DNA of 8,976 nt from Nitriliruptoraceae bacterium (GCA_007123425.1 SKLC01000236.1:1-8976), one strand, 5' to 3'. Positions 1 through 6,059 are shown, counted from the first letter of the stretch. Numbers and translations are program-made. Notes: generated from the sequence alone by a model not told the origin.

Positions 1-1
1 C

Positions 2-394
2 GCCGGCGCCGCCTGGGGCGCGGCCCGCCTGACGGGCACCCGCCGGCGGGCGAGCACCGTGGGACTGGCCGCCCTGGTCGGCACCCAGCTCGGTCAGACC
101 CTGATCGCCGGCGGCTGGCGGCGCCCGGCGACCCTGGCCACCGTGGCCGGATCGGCGGCCGGGCTCGTCGGCGTCATCCAGACGCCGGGCGTGAGCCAGT
201 TCTTCGGCTGCAGGCCGATGGGGCCGCTGGGCTGGGCGCAGGCGACCACATCGGCGACCCTGGCCACCCTCGGCTCCCAGGTCGCCTCCCGGGTCGTGGC
301 GCACGCGCCCGAGCGCGCGCCGGCACACGAGGCCGAGCCCGGTGCGGCGCCCGTGGCCACCCGACCGCGGACTCGTGACGGCGGGGATGGGTGA
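2..394 (+). CDS. CtpI-like cation-transporting P-type ATPase, C-terminal end (partial)
   Basis: The reading frame is open from base 2 and gives 130 residues ending at TGA 392..394; the gene begins before the window. It is the membrane tail of a P-type ATPase: three hydrophobic stretches (about residues 20-38, 47-70 and 75-95) joined by the block TPGVSQFFGCRPMGPLGW, which I recognise from the end of mycobacterial CtpI-type (large, HAD-type) metal cation ATPases. The last 30 or so residues are a Pro/Ala/Arg-rich hydrophilic tail without recognisable function. The catalytic DKTG and nucleotide-binding domains are off the window, so the transported ion cannot be judged; CtpI substrates are not well settled. 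A GTG at 59 lies in frame but is internal and not the start. The gene converges with the hydrolase gene, with 19 bases between the stop codons. Confidence 0.8.
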   Translation, partial: AGAAWGAARLTGTRRRASTVGLAALVGTQLGQTLIAGGWRRPATLATVAGSAAGLVGVIQTPGVSQFFGCRPMGPLGWAQATTSATLATLGSQVASRVVAHAPERAPAHEAEPGAAPVATRPRTRDGGDG

Positions 395-417
395 CCGCCG
401 GACGAGGAGGCGGTCAC
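391..417. terminator. Palindrome spanning both convergent stop codons, likely two-way terminator
   Basis: GTGACCGCC at 391-399 pairs perfectly with GGCGGTCAC at 409-417 around a 9-base loop. The TGA of the upstream ATPase gene (392-394) lies in one arm and the TGA of the hydrolase gene (414-416 on the minus strand) in the other. There is no T-tract on either side, which is common for actinobacterial terminators. The position between convergent genes fits a terminator that works in both directions. Confidence 0.6.
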
Positions 418-1391
418 GTCTCGGAGGCGGCCGGCGCGGTCGCGCCGAGGTGGCGCCGCAGGAAGGCGAGCTGATCCTGGCACGCCGCGGCGTGCCAGTC
501 GCCGCCCACGTGGACGTCGAAGTGGTCGCACGGGTAGTGCCGGGTCTCCGAGCGGCACCGCGTGGCTGCCCGCTGCGCCGCCTGCGGCGAGGCGGTGCGG
601 TCGTGGTCGGCGATCTGGACCAGCACCGGCGCGCGCACCTCACCCGCGGCCTCGATGGGGCGGTAGGTGCCCGTGTGGAGCAGGATGCGGGCGGCCACCT
701 CGTTGCGCCAGGTGGGGCCCGCGATGCCGGTGTAGGCCTCGTAGGCGCCCTGTGCGGTGAGGACGCCCAGCTGGCCGGGCGGGGCCGCCAGCGGCACGTA
801 CACCGGAGCGCGACCGCGGCGAGCGGCCACCCGGTCGGCGACCGCCAGCCGCAGCAGCCTCGCCCCCACGCGGCGGTCACCCTCCTTGAGCCCCTCGCGC
901 ATGGTGGCGCGGCCGTCCACGGCGGGCGTGAGCGAGATCACGGCCGCCACCCGGAGATCGCGGGCGGCGACGCGCAGCACGTGGCCACCGGAGTAGGACA
1001 CCCCCCAGAGCACGATGCGCTCCGGATCGACGCCCTCCAGGCCCCGGGCGTGGGCCACCGCAGCCGCGTAGTCGTCGAGCTGCGCCGGGATCGACAGCAG
1101 CTGCCGGGGCTCGCCGCCGCTGCGCCCGAAGTGGCGGTAGTCGAAGGCGAGCACGTCCGTCCCGGCGGCGGCGAATGCCTCGGCGAACGACAGCAGGCCG
1201 CTGTCCACCGTGCCGCCGAAGCCGTGCGCCATCACCACGCAGGGGCGGCCCGAGCTGGTGGCCAGCTCCTCGCCGCGCCCGGTCAGGTGCCGGGCGACCA
1301 CGCGCGCGCCATCGACGGTGAAGCCGACCTCCGCCGCGTCGTCGGACCCCGCCATCGCGGGGCGCTGTCCGTTGTCGGTGGGCTCAGACAC
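414..1391 (-). CDS. Alpha/beta-fold hydrolase
   Basis: A 325-residue alpha/beta hydrolase, probably cytoplasmic since no signal peptide or membrane segment is seen. Family marks in order: oxyanion-hole region MAHGFGG (about 54-60), FDYRHFGRSGG (83-92), nucleophile elbow LWGVSYSGGH with Ser132, a likely acidic residue in QIADHDRTASP (Asp262 or Asp264), and the catalytic His290 in YPCDHFDVH. The elbow has Ser instead of Gly at the last place of GxSxG, a form I know from a group of actinobacterial hydrolases of the LWG-S-FSGGH type. Substrate is unknown; an ester, lactone or similar is likely. The start is GTG at 1391, inside the last codons of the monooxygenase gene (8-base overlap), with a strong SD, GGAGGTG, at 1405-1399 and 7 bases of spacing. 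Translational coupling suggests the two enzymes act together, for instance the hydrolase cleaving an oxygenated product; this is inference. Confidence 0.85.
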   Translation of the reverse strand: MSEPTDNGQRPAMAGSDDAAEVGFTVDGARVVARHLTGRGEELATSSGRPCVVMAHGFGGTVDSGLLSFAEAFAAAGTDVLAFDYRHFGRSGGEPRQLLSIPAQLDDYAAAVAHARGLEGVDPERIVLWGVSYSGGHVLRVAARDLRVAAVISLTPAVDGRATMREGLKEGDRRVGARLLRLAVADRVAARRGRAPVYVPLAAPPGQLGVLTAQGAYEAYTGIAGPTWRNEVAARILLHTGTYRPIEAAGEVRAPVLVQIADHDRTASPQAAQRAATRCRSETRHYPCDHFDVHVGGDWHAAACQDQLAFLRRHLGATAPAASET

Positions 1392-2757
1392 GCTCGGCCA
1401 CCTCCGCCTCGGCCGCGCGACCCGCCAGCTCCACCGGGCCCCTCCGCTCCGCCCGGCGGGCCCCCGCCGGCAGCTCGCGGTCCAGAATGTCGGACGCGTA
1501 GGCGTAGTAGTCCACCTGCTGGGTGTGACGCGGGGTGTCCTTGTAGTGCCCGATGGCCTGCTGCTCCTCGGCGCGGGCGATCTCCCACATGCGCTGCTCG
1601 TCCGGGGGCCGGTAGGTGCCCGCGAGATAGGCGGCCACCAGCCGCGACTGCACCTCGACGAAGGGGAACAGCGTGGGCACCGCCTGGGCGAAGCCCACCA
1701 GCAGCAGGTCGTCGATCCCGGGACGGAAGATGCGCTTGTACAGCGTCAGGCGGTTGTCCGGGGCGCTGAGGAAGCCGGGATCGAAGAAGGGGAAGGTGAT
1801 GTTGTAGCCGGTGGCGTAGATGATGACGTCGACCTGCTCGACGCTGCCGTCCTCGAAGCGGACCTGCCCGCCCTCGAGCCGCTCGACGTTCGGCTTGGCG
1901 ACGGCGTCCCCCGAGCCCAGCCGCAGCAGCAGCTCGCTGGAGACCGTGGGATGCGCCTGGCCGAAGTCGTGGTCGGGGCGCGGCAGCCCGAACCGCTCGG
2001 GGCGCCCCGAGACCAGCAGCGGCAGCAGCTTCGCCAGGCGCCGCTGCACCCCGGGCGGGATCGAGGGGTTGGGCTTGGCGATCTGGTCGATGGGCTGGCC
2101 GAAGGCGTACTTGGGCAGCACCCACGCACCCGAGCGGGTGGAGAGGAGGACCTCGTTGCCGAGGCTGGACTGCGACAGCTCGCTGGTGATGTCCGCCGCG
2201 CTGTTGCCCAGGCCCACCACCAGGATGCGCTTGCCGGTCAGCTCCAGGGGCTCGGCGGGGTCGATGTAGTGGTGCGAGTGGATGATCTCGCCGTCGAACT
2301 CGCCGGGGAAGTCGGGATAGCGCGGGTCCCAGTGGTGGCCGTTGGCGACCACCAGCGCGTCGTAGGCCCGGGTGCGACCGTCCTGGGTGTGGATCGTCCA
2401 GCCGCCGCCGGCGCGCCGCTCGGCGTGCTCGACCCCGTTGGTGAACTGGATCCGGTCGCGGAGCCCGAACGTGTCCGCGTACGCGTCGAGGTACTCCTTG
2501 ATCTGGAAGTGGCTCGGGAAGTCGGGGTAGGAGGCCGGGATCGGGAAGTCGGCGAACGAGAGCAGCTTCTTGGAGGTGTCGATGTGCAGGGACCGGTAGG
2601 CGCTGGACATCCCGTTGGGGTTGCCGAACGCCCAGTTGCCACCCAGGCGGTCCGAGAGCTCGAAGCAGTCGTAGTCGAGTCGATAGTCGGTCAGCATCTT
2701 GGCCGTGGTCAGGCCGCTGATGCCGGCCCCGATGATGCACGTGCTCGGTCCGGACAC
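1384..2757 (-). CDS. Flavin-containing monooxygenase (class B, FMO/CzcO type)
   Basis: A 457-residue FAD- and NAD(P)H-dependent monooxygenase, of usual length. It has the FAD-binding GxGxxG (GAGISG, 10-15), GGNW (39-42), the FMO fingerprint FxGxxxHxxxY read exactly as FDGEIIHSHHY (154-164), a second Rossmann motif GLGNSAAD (182-189) for NADP, and the late ATGY motif (315-318). The fingerprint ends in Tyr as in FMOs rather than Trp as in classical Baeyer-Villiger enzymes, so N- or S-oxygenation is the default expectation, though some FMOs also make esters from ketones. The block YRSLHIDTSK (54-63) has Asp60 where animal and several bacterial FMOs have the active-site Asn; as far as I recall this Asp is common in one actinobacterial subgroup. 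The GTG start at 2757 is supported by GGGAGGAG (2770-2763) five bases upstream. It is first in an operon with the hydrolase. The substrate is unknown. Confidence 0.9.
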   Translation of the reverse strand: MSGPSTCIIGAGISGLTTAKMLTDYRLDYDCFELSDRLGGNWAFGNPNGMSSAYRSLHIDTSKKLLSFADFPIPASYPDFPSHFQIKEYLDAYADTFGLRDRIQFTNGVEHAERRAGGGWTIHTQDGRTRAYDALVVANGHHWDPRYPDFPGEFDGEIIHSHHYIDPAEPLELTGKRILVVGLGNSAADITSELSQSSLGNEVLLSTRSGAWVLPKYAFGQPIDQIAKPNPSIPPGVQRRLAKLLPLLVSGRPERFGLPRPDHDFGQAHPTVSSELLLRLGSGDAVAKPNVERLEGGQVRFEDGSVEQVDVIIYATGYNITFPFFDPGFLSAPDNRLTLYKRIFRPGIDDLLLVGFAQAVPTLFPFVEVQSRLVAAYLAGTYRPPDEQRMWEIARAEEQQAIGHYKDTPRHTQQVDYYAYASDILDRELPAGARRAERRGPVELAGRAAEAEVAERV

Positions 2758-2813
2758 AGGCGCTCCTCCCGTCGCCGGGGATGGAGGCTCCCACCTCTCC
2801 CGGCCGCATACCC

Positions 2814-2826
2814 CTCGGTCTCCGAG
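2814..2826. promoter_or_regulatory. Small inverted repeat near the expected start point of the monooxygenase transcript
   Basis: CTCGG (2814-2818) and CCGAG (2822-2826) flank a 3-base centre. It sits about 6 bases downstream of the -10 box, at or just after the expected transcription start. It may be an operator or a 5' hairpin, or chance in GC-rich DNA. Confidence 0.25.
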
Positions 2827-2831
2827 AGCGA

Positions 2832-2860
2832 ACGCTACGTCGGGCTGGCTGCCGGGTCAA
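2832..2860 (-). promoter_or_regulatory. Sigma-70-like promoter of the monooxygenase-hydrolase operon
   Basis: On the minus strand TTGACC (2860-2855) is followed by 17 bases and TAGCGT (2837-2832), matching the actinobacterial housekeeping pattern TTGACn-N17-TAnnnT. Transcription would start near 2825, giving a leader of about 68 bases before the GTG at 2757. The -35 box lies within the hairpin that follows mgtE. Confidence 0.65.
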
Positions 2861-2870
2861 CGCCCCGGCA
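2850..2870 (-). terminator. Hairpin after mgtE, candidate terminator
   Basis: TGCCGGG (2850-2856) and CCCGGCA (2864-2870) form a 7-bp stem with a 7-base loop, beginning 6 bases after the mgtE stop on the minus strand. No T-tract follows. It overlaps the -35 box of the next gene's promoter, so termination and initiation share the same DNA. Confidence 0.45.
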
Positions 2871-2875
2871 CGTGG

Positions 2876-4213
2876 TCACAGGCCGAGGACGAGACCGGCG
2901 ATGGTGAAGTAGATGATCAGCCCGGTGGCGTCCACCAGCGTGGTGATGACGGGAGCGGAGACCACGGCGGGGTCGACGCCGACGCGCCTGGCGACCAGTG
3001 GCAGCATGCCCCCGGCGAAGGAGGCCCAGGTGCAGATGGCCAGCAGCGTGAAGGCCACCACCATGCCGAAGTCGGCGCCGTAGAGCAGGGAGACGATCGG
3101 GAAGCCGATCCCGCCGAGCATCAGCCCCAGCAGCAGCCCGACCCGCAGCTCGCGGTGCAGGATCCGTGGCAGGTCGGAGAAGCGCACCTCGCCCACCGCC
3201 ATCGCGCGGATGACGACGGTGGAGGCCTGCGAGCCGGAGTTGCCGCCGGTGTCGACCAGCAGCGGGATGAAGAACGCCAGGATGTAGACCGCTTCCAGCG
3301 ACTCCTCGAAGGCCTCCATGACCGTGATCGTCGACGCGGCGGCGATGATCAGCACCAGCAGCCACAGGGCCCGCTTGCGAGCGTGGTGGAACACGCCGGC
3401 GTCCATGTAGGGCACGTCCAGGGGCTCGACGCCGCCGGCGCGGTGGATGTCCTCGGTCTCCTCGGCCTCGAGGATCTCCATCGCGTCGTCGACGGTGAGC
3501 ACGCCCACGAGCCGGTCCTCGGTGTCGACCACCGGCAGGGCGACGAGGTCGGCCTCCTGCATCAGGCGGGCCGCCATCTCCTGGTCGTCGTCCACCCGCA
3601 CGGAGTAGGTCTCGGGGCGGATGAGCTCACCGACCGGGGTGCCGACCTCGGCGGTGACGAGGTCGGGAAGGTCCACCACGCCCACGAGCTTGCGCTGGTC
3701 GTCGGTGACCGGCAGCACGTGCACCTCGCGGGTGCGCAGCCCCGCCCGGCGCACCTTGCTCAGCGCATCCGCGGCGGTCTGGGCGGCCCGGACACTGACG
3801 TAGCGCGGGCTCATGGACCGCCCGGCCGACTCCTCGGGGTAGCCCAGCAGCAGGTTGGTGTTGGTCCGCGCATAGTCGGGCAGGTTGGCCAGCAGCCGCT
3901 TGGCCACCTTGGCCGGCATCTCGTCCAGCAGCCGCGCCCGGTCGTCGGCGTCGAGGTGCAGGAACAGCTCGTGGACCGAGTCGTCGGCCAGCGCGTCCAG
4001 CAGCTGCTGCTGGTGGATGGGGTCGAGGGCCTCGAACACCGCCAGCGCCCGGTTCTTGGCCAGCAGGCGGAACACCACCGCCCGGTCGGACGGCTCGAGG
4101 CGGATCAGCTCGTCGGCGATGTCGAGCGCCCCGTGCTCGGCCAGCCAGTCACCGACGGCGTCGTAGTCACGGGCGGCGACGAGCTCGGTGAGCTCGAGGG
4201 TCTCCTGGGTCAC
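2876..4213 (-). CDS. mgtE: Magnesium transporter MgtE
   Basis: A 445-residue MgtE-family Mg2+ channel of the inner membrane, full length for the family. Layout: alpha-helical N domain (about 1-130, with repeated motifs such as LADDSVHELFLHLDADDRA), two CBS domains (about 135-195 and 198-255) that in characterised members bind Mg2+ and close the pore when internal Mg2+ is high, then a connecting helix and a five-helix membrane domain (about 280-445). The hallmark GGNSGSQ lies at 323-329, preceded by PLLVDT; the TM5 segment APVITTLVDATGLIIYF (420-436) carries Asp428, which by position matches the pore Mg2+-binding Asp of the Thermus channel. The start is GTG at 4213 with GAGGAG (4225-4220) 6 bases upstream. 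It is a single-gene unit, preceded by an unusually long, structured leader described separately. Confidence 0.95.
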   Translation of the reverse strand: MTQETLELTELVAARDYDAVGDWLAEHGALDIADELIRLEPSDRAVVFRLLAKNRALAVFEALDPIHQQQLLDALADDSVHELFLHLDADDRARLLDEMPAKVAKRLLANLPDYARTNTNLLLGYPEESAGRSMSPRYVSVRAAQTAADALSKVRRAGLRTREVHVLPVTDDQRKLVGVVDLPDLVTAEVGTPVGELIRPETYSVRVDDDQEMAARLMQEADLVALPVVDTEDRLVGVLTVDDAMEILEAEETEDIHRAGGVEPLDVPYMDAGVFHHARKRALWLLVLIIAAASTITVMEAFEESLEAVYILAFFIPLLVDTGGNSGSQASTVVIRAMAVGEVRFSDLPRILHRELRVGLLLGLMLGGIGFPIVSLLYGADFGMVVAFTLLAICTWASFAGGMLPLVARRVGVDPAVVSAPVITTLVDATGLIIYFTIAGLVLGL

Positions 4214-4307
4214 GATCGTCTCCTCGCGAAGCGTGTCGGCGCGGGGCGCCGTACGGGTGGGCGCCAGCCCGGATCCGTCACGCTCCCTGGAGGGCCCGGG
4301 ACATCGC

Positions 4308-4357
4308 GACCGCCGGGCGGCGCTCGGGTTGCGGACTGCTGCCAGCGTCCAGCGGTC
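4308..4357 (-). other. Foldable segment of the mgtE leader
   Basis: On the minus strand GACCGC (4357-4352) can pair with GCGGTC (4313-4308), enclosing a hairpin at 4350-4333 made of GGAC/GTCC plus GCT/AGC with one bulged A and a GGC loop. It begins directly after the stop codon of the short upstream ORF. A further pairing of GGAGG (4365-4361) with CCTCC (4293-4289) would enclose the whole. I do not recognise a known riboswitch class. In DNA this GC-rich some pairing is expected by chance, so the fold is only suggestive. Confidence 0.35.
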
Positions 4358-4471
4358 TCACCTCCTCGACATCGCTCCGGGCGCCGCGAGCGCGGCGCCC
4401 GGTCGGTGGTCGTCGGCGAACATGGACGAGGCCCCGGTCGCCGGGGCCTCGTCGCCGTCGTGGTCGGCCAT
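4358..4471 (-). CDS. Putative leader peptide upstream of mgtE (37 codons, acidic/proline-rich)
   Basis: ATG at 4471 to TGA at 4358 gives 37 residues. GGGAG (4481-4477) lies 5 bases before the ATG. The peptide starts MADHDGDEAP and continues later with FADDHRPG: two acidic runs, each followed by proline, ending in MSRR. G or C fills the third position in 35 of 37 codons, only weak support in this GC-rich context. The last codons plus stop read AGG AGG TGA, a perfect SD-like string that could pause ribosomes or initiate downstream. Acidic residues followed by proline are known to destabilise or stall ribosomes, and the MgtL leader peptide of enterobacteria uses this to sense Mg2+ upstream of mgtA; here the next gene is the Mg2+ channel mgtE. 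There is no sequence homology to MgtL that I can claim. The ORF may also be chance; coding status rests on context. Confidence 0.45.
   Translation of the reverse strand: MADHDGDEAPATGASSMFADDHRPGAALAAPGAMSRR
4377..4402 (-). repeat. Perfect 12-bp hairpin B in the mgtE leader
   Basis: CCGGGCGCCGCG (4377-4388) and CGCGGCGCCCGG (4391-4402) are perfect inverted repeats with only AG between them. On the minus strand it covers codons 24-32 of the short ORF, immediately after the second acidic stretch. No T-run follows on either strand. It could act as an intrinsic pause or terminator in an attenuator. Confidence 0.6.
4426..4452 (-). repeat. Perfect 12-bp hairpin A in the mgtE leader
   Basis: ACGAGGCCCCGG (4426-4437) and CCGGGGCCTCGT (4441-4452) are perfect inverted repeats around the triloop TCG. 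The shape is that of an actinobacterial terminator without a T-tract, yet it lies between two divergent genes, where no ordinary gene ends. On the minus strand it covers codons 7-16 of the short ORF, including the first acidic/proline stretch. A leader attenuator explains its place better than a gene-end terminator. Confidence 0.6.
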
Positions 4472-4474
4472 CCC

Positions 4475-4490
4475 CGCTCCCGCAGGAGCG
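4475..4490 (-). promoter_or_regulatory. Hairpin covering the SD of the putative leader peptide
   Basis: CGCTCC (4475-4480) and GGAGCG (4485-4490) pair around a 4-base loop. The arm proximal to the ATG contains the GGGAG taken as the ribosome site of the leader ORF, so folding would mask it. Confidence 0.3.
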
Positions 4491-4539
4491 CCACCCCGGC
4501 GTGTCGTGCCTGCGGTGCGGGCCGCCGGGTGGGGCGCGG

Positions 4540-4568
4540 AGCGTGCCCTGCCCCCGCACCACCGTCAA
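4540..4568 (-). promoter_or_regulatory. Candidate mgtE promoter
   Basis: On the minus strand TTGACG (4568-4563), a 17-base spacer and CACGCT (4545-4540) resemble a sigma-70 promoter; the -10 keeps the A at place 2 and the T at place 6 but has C for the first T. The start point would be near 4533, giving mgtE a leader of about 320 bases that includes the short ORF and both 12-bp hairpins. Confidence 0.4.
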
Positions 4569-4580
4569 GCAGGCCGCGTC

Positions 4581-4596
4581 GCCACGCGCACGTGGC
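4581..4596. promoter_or_regulatory. Palindrome upstream of the candidate mgtE promoter
   Basis: GCCACG (4581-4586) and CGTGGC (4591-4596) are separated by CGCA. It ends 12 bases upstream of the -35 box, a place where an activator or repressor could bind. No known operator is recognised. Confidence 0.25.
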
Positions 4597-4739
4597 CGCG
4601 GGCTCCCGGTCGAGGGCGGCAGCACGGTGAGGAGAGGTCGCGCGCCTGCTGCCATCACCCTTCGCCGGGCCCGGTGCCGGTGGCGGCCCCCTCCTCGCTC
4701 CCCTGGCGAGTCGTCGTCCAGCGCCGATGTACCTGTGAG

Positions 4740-4778
4740 GGACAGGGCCTTCACCACTGTCCGGGGGGGCCGTACGGC
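4740..4778 (+). promoter_or_regulatory. Candidate promoter/operator of the DUF4190-like gene
   Basis: TTCACC (4750-4755), 17 bases and TACGGC (4773-4778) form a weak sigma-70-like match. The inverted repeat GGACAG (4740-4745) / CTGTCC (4757-4762), with 11 bases between the arms, brackets the -35 box and might be an operator. The match is weak and the rest of 4597..4847 shows no other clear element. Confidence 0.25.
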
Positions 4779-4847
4779 TGTTCTGTGGTAGTGCGACGTC
4801 CGGTCCCTGGTGCCGGGCGAGCAGGAGCCTCAGGGGGGTGCTGCAGC

Positions 4848-6047
4848 ATGTCGCAGGACGTCTTTCCACCGCCACCGGCGGATCAGGGCCCGGCCCCGGC
4901 TGCCGAGGAGCCGGCGTCGCCGGCCTCGCACACGCCACCGAGTCCGACCGCGAACCCCTTCGCGGTCATCGCACTGGTCCTGGGGATCGTCGCGATCCTC
5001 TCCGCATTCGTCCCGCTCGTCGGAGCGATCGTCGCCCTGCCCTCCGGGGTCGCCGCGGTGGTCCTCGGTCTCGTCGCTCGTCGCCGCGTGAACGAGCTCG
5101 GAGGCGGCGGGGTCGCCATCGCCGGGGTGCTCACCGGGGCGGTCGGCATCCTCATCGCGCTGCTGTGGGCCGTCGTGGCCGGCCTCTTCTTCACCGGCGT
5201 CGAGAGCGAGCTCGGTGAGATCGACGACATCATCGACGAGATGGCCCCGGTCGACCCCGGGGACGTCACGGGCGAGGCCGCGGCCGGAACCCTGTGGACC
5301 GAACCGCTCGAGGGCGAGTTCTGGTTCGCCGGCATGCGCATGGAGCTCGACGAGGCCGAGCTGGCCACCGACGAGCTCGGGCAGACCCACCTCCTCGTGC
5401 ACGGTCTGGTGGAGAACCTCACCGATGACACCCTGCAGAGCTTCGACGTGAGCGCCTTCTGGCTGGACGCGGACGGCACGCAGATCGAGGCCAGCTGGGA
5501 GAGCACCCTCGAGCCCGTGCCCGCGAGGGGCACCAACCGCGGCGCGCTCGCCTTCCCGGTCAGCGAGGACCTCGCCCTCGCCGGGACCGTGCTGTACGCG
5601 GGCAGCTCCGCTCAGCAGCAGGCGATCGTGCCGCTCGACGGAGCGGGTGAGCTGATCTCCGGCGCACCCTACGAACCGGACATCTCGGGCTCGCTCACCG
5701 CCGGCGACACCACCGTCGTCATCACCGACGCAGAGGTGCGCACCTTCGGCCTGTGGGGCAACCAGCTCGACGCCGGTCGGCTCTACCTCGAGCTGACGGT
5801 CGACCTGACCTACGACGGTGACCACCCCGGGGGCCAGGCGATCGGCCCGGACGAGTTCCGCCTGACCGCACCCGACGGGCGAAGCACCGCGCCCTCCGAG
5901 TACCCGATCCTCGCCCTCGACGCGGGCTCGACCGAACGGGGCGAGAGGCTCGCCTTCGAGATCGACGACCCGCCCACAGGGGACTACTCCCTGACCTACA
6001 TCGAGTGGGGCACCGACATCGAGGCAAGCCACGAGTTCACGCTCTGA
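4848..6047 (+). CDS. DUF4190-like membrane-anchored protein with two beta-rich extracellular domains
   Basis: A 399-residue protein. Residues 1-36 are a Pro/Ala-rich, probably cytoplasmic tail (PPPP at 7-10). Residues 37-80 (NPFAVIALVLGIVAI... to LGLVARRR) and 87-116 (GVAIAGVLTGAVGILIALLW...) are membrane segments in the pattern of DUF4190: NP-x-A at the start, a basic cytoplasmic turn, and a GVAIAGV second half. An acidic linker follows (119-140). The rest looks extracellular and beta-rich, in two blocks (about 150-262 and 283-399) that resemble DUF4352-type domains and each other in length and layout, perhaps a duplication. Start ATG 4848 was chosen because the DUF4190 pattern begins just after it, AGGGGGG (4832-4838) lies about 9 bases upstream, and the in-frame sequence before it is low-complexity and unlike protein. 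No cysteines are seen. Function is unknown. Confidence 0.8.
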   Translation: MSQDVFPPPPADQGPAPAAEEPASPASHTPPSPTANPFAVIALVLGIVAILSAFVPLVGAIVALPSGVAAVVLGLVARRRVNELGGGGVAIAGVLTGAVGILIALLWAVVAGLFFTGVESELGEIDDIIDEMAPVDPGDVTGEAAAGTLWTEPLEGEFWFAGMRMELDEAELATDELGQTHLLVHGLVENLTDDTLQSFDVSAFWLDADGTQIEASWESTLEPVPARGTNRGALAFPVSEDLALAGTVLYAGSSAQQQAIVPLDGAGELISGAPYEPDISGSLTAGDTTVVITDAEVRTFGLWGNQLDAGRLYLELTVDLTYDGDHPGGQAIGPDEFRLTAPDGRSTAPSEYPILALDAGSTERGERLAFEIDDPPTGDYSLTYIEWGTDIEASHEFTL

Positions 6048-6059
6048 GCATGCCTGCCG

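Noticed and set aside
1210..2907. Long overlapping ORFs on both strands across the monooxygenase gene
   Set aside because: Products are Arg/Pro/Ala-rich or Gln/Val/Leu-rich noise typical of off-frames in high-GC DNA; the FMO frame carries all the family motifs.
4214..4370. M-box (ykoK) Mg2+ riboswitch upstream of mgtE
   Set aside because: AGGTGAG and ACGCTG occur in the same order as in the M-box, but the other conserved blocks, such as the GCTAAAGCTCTACG-type element, are missing. An Rfam RF00380 scan would settle it.
2699..4630. Plus-strand ORF of 643 codons opposite mgtE
   Set aside because: It reads as His/Gln/Val-rich antisense noise, while the minus-strand frame is a clear MgtE.
4278..4757. 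159-codon minus-strand ORF upstream of mgtE
   Set aside because: Arg/Pro/Gly-rich with no recognisable domain, and it overlaps the candidate promoter at 4540-4568. The short ORF in another frame fits the context better.
4188..4847. N-terminal extension of the DUF4190-like gene back to 4188
   Set aside because: The extra 220 residues have no protein-like pattern; a good ribosome site sits before ATG 4848 and family similarity begins just after it.
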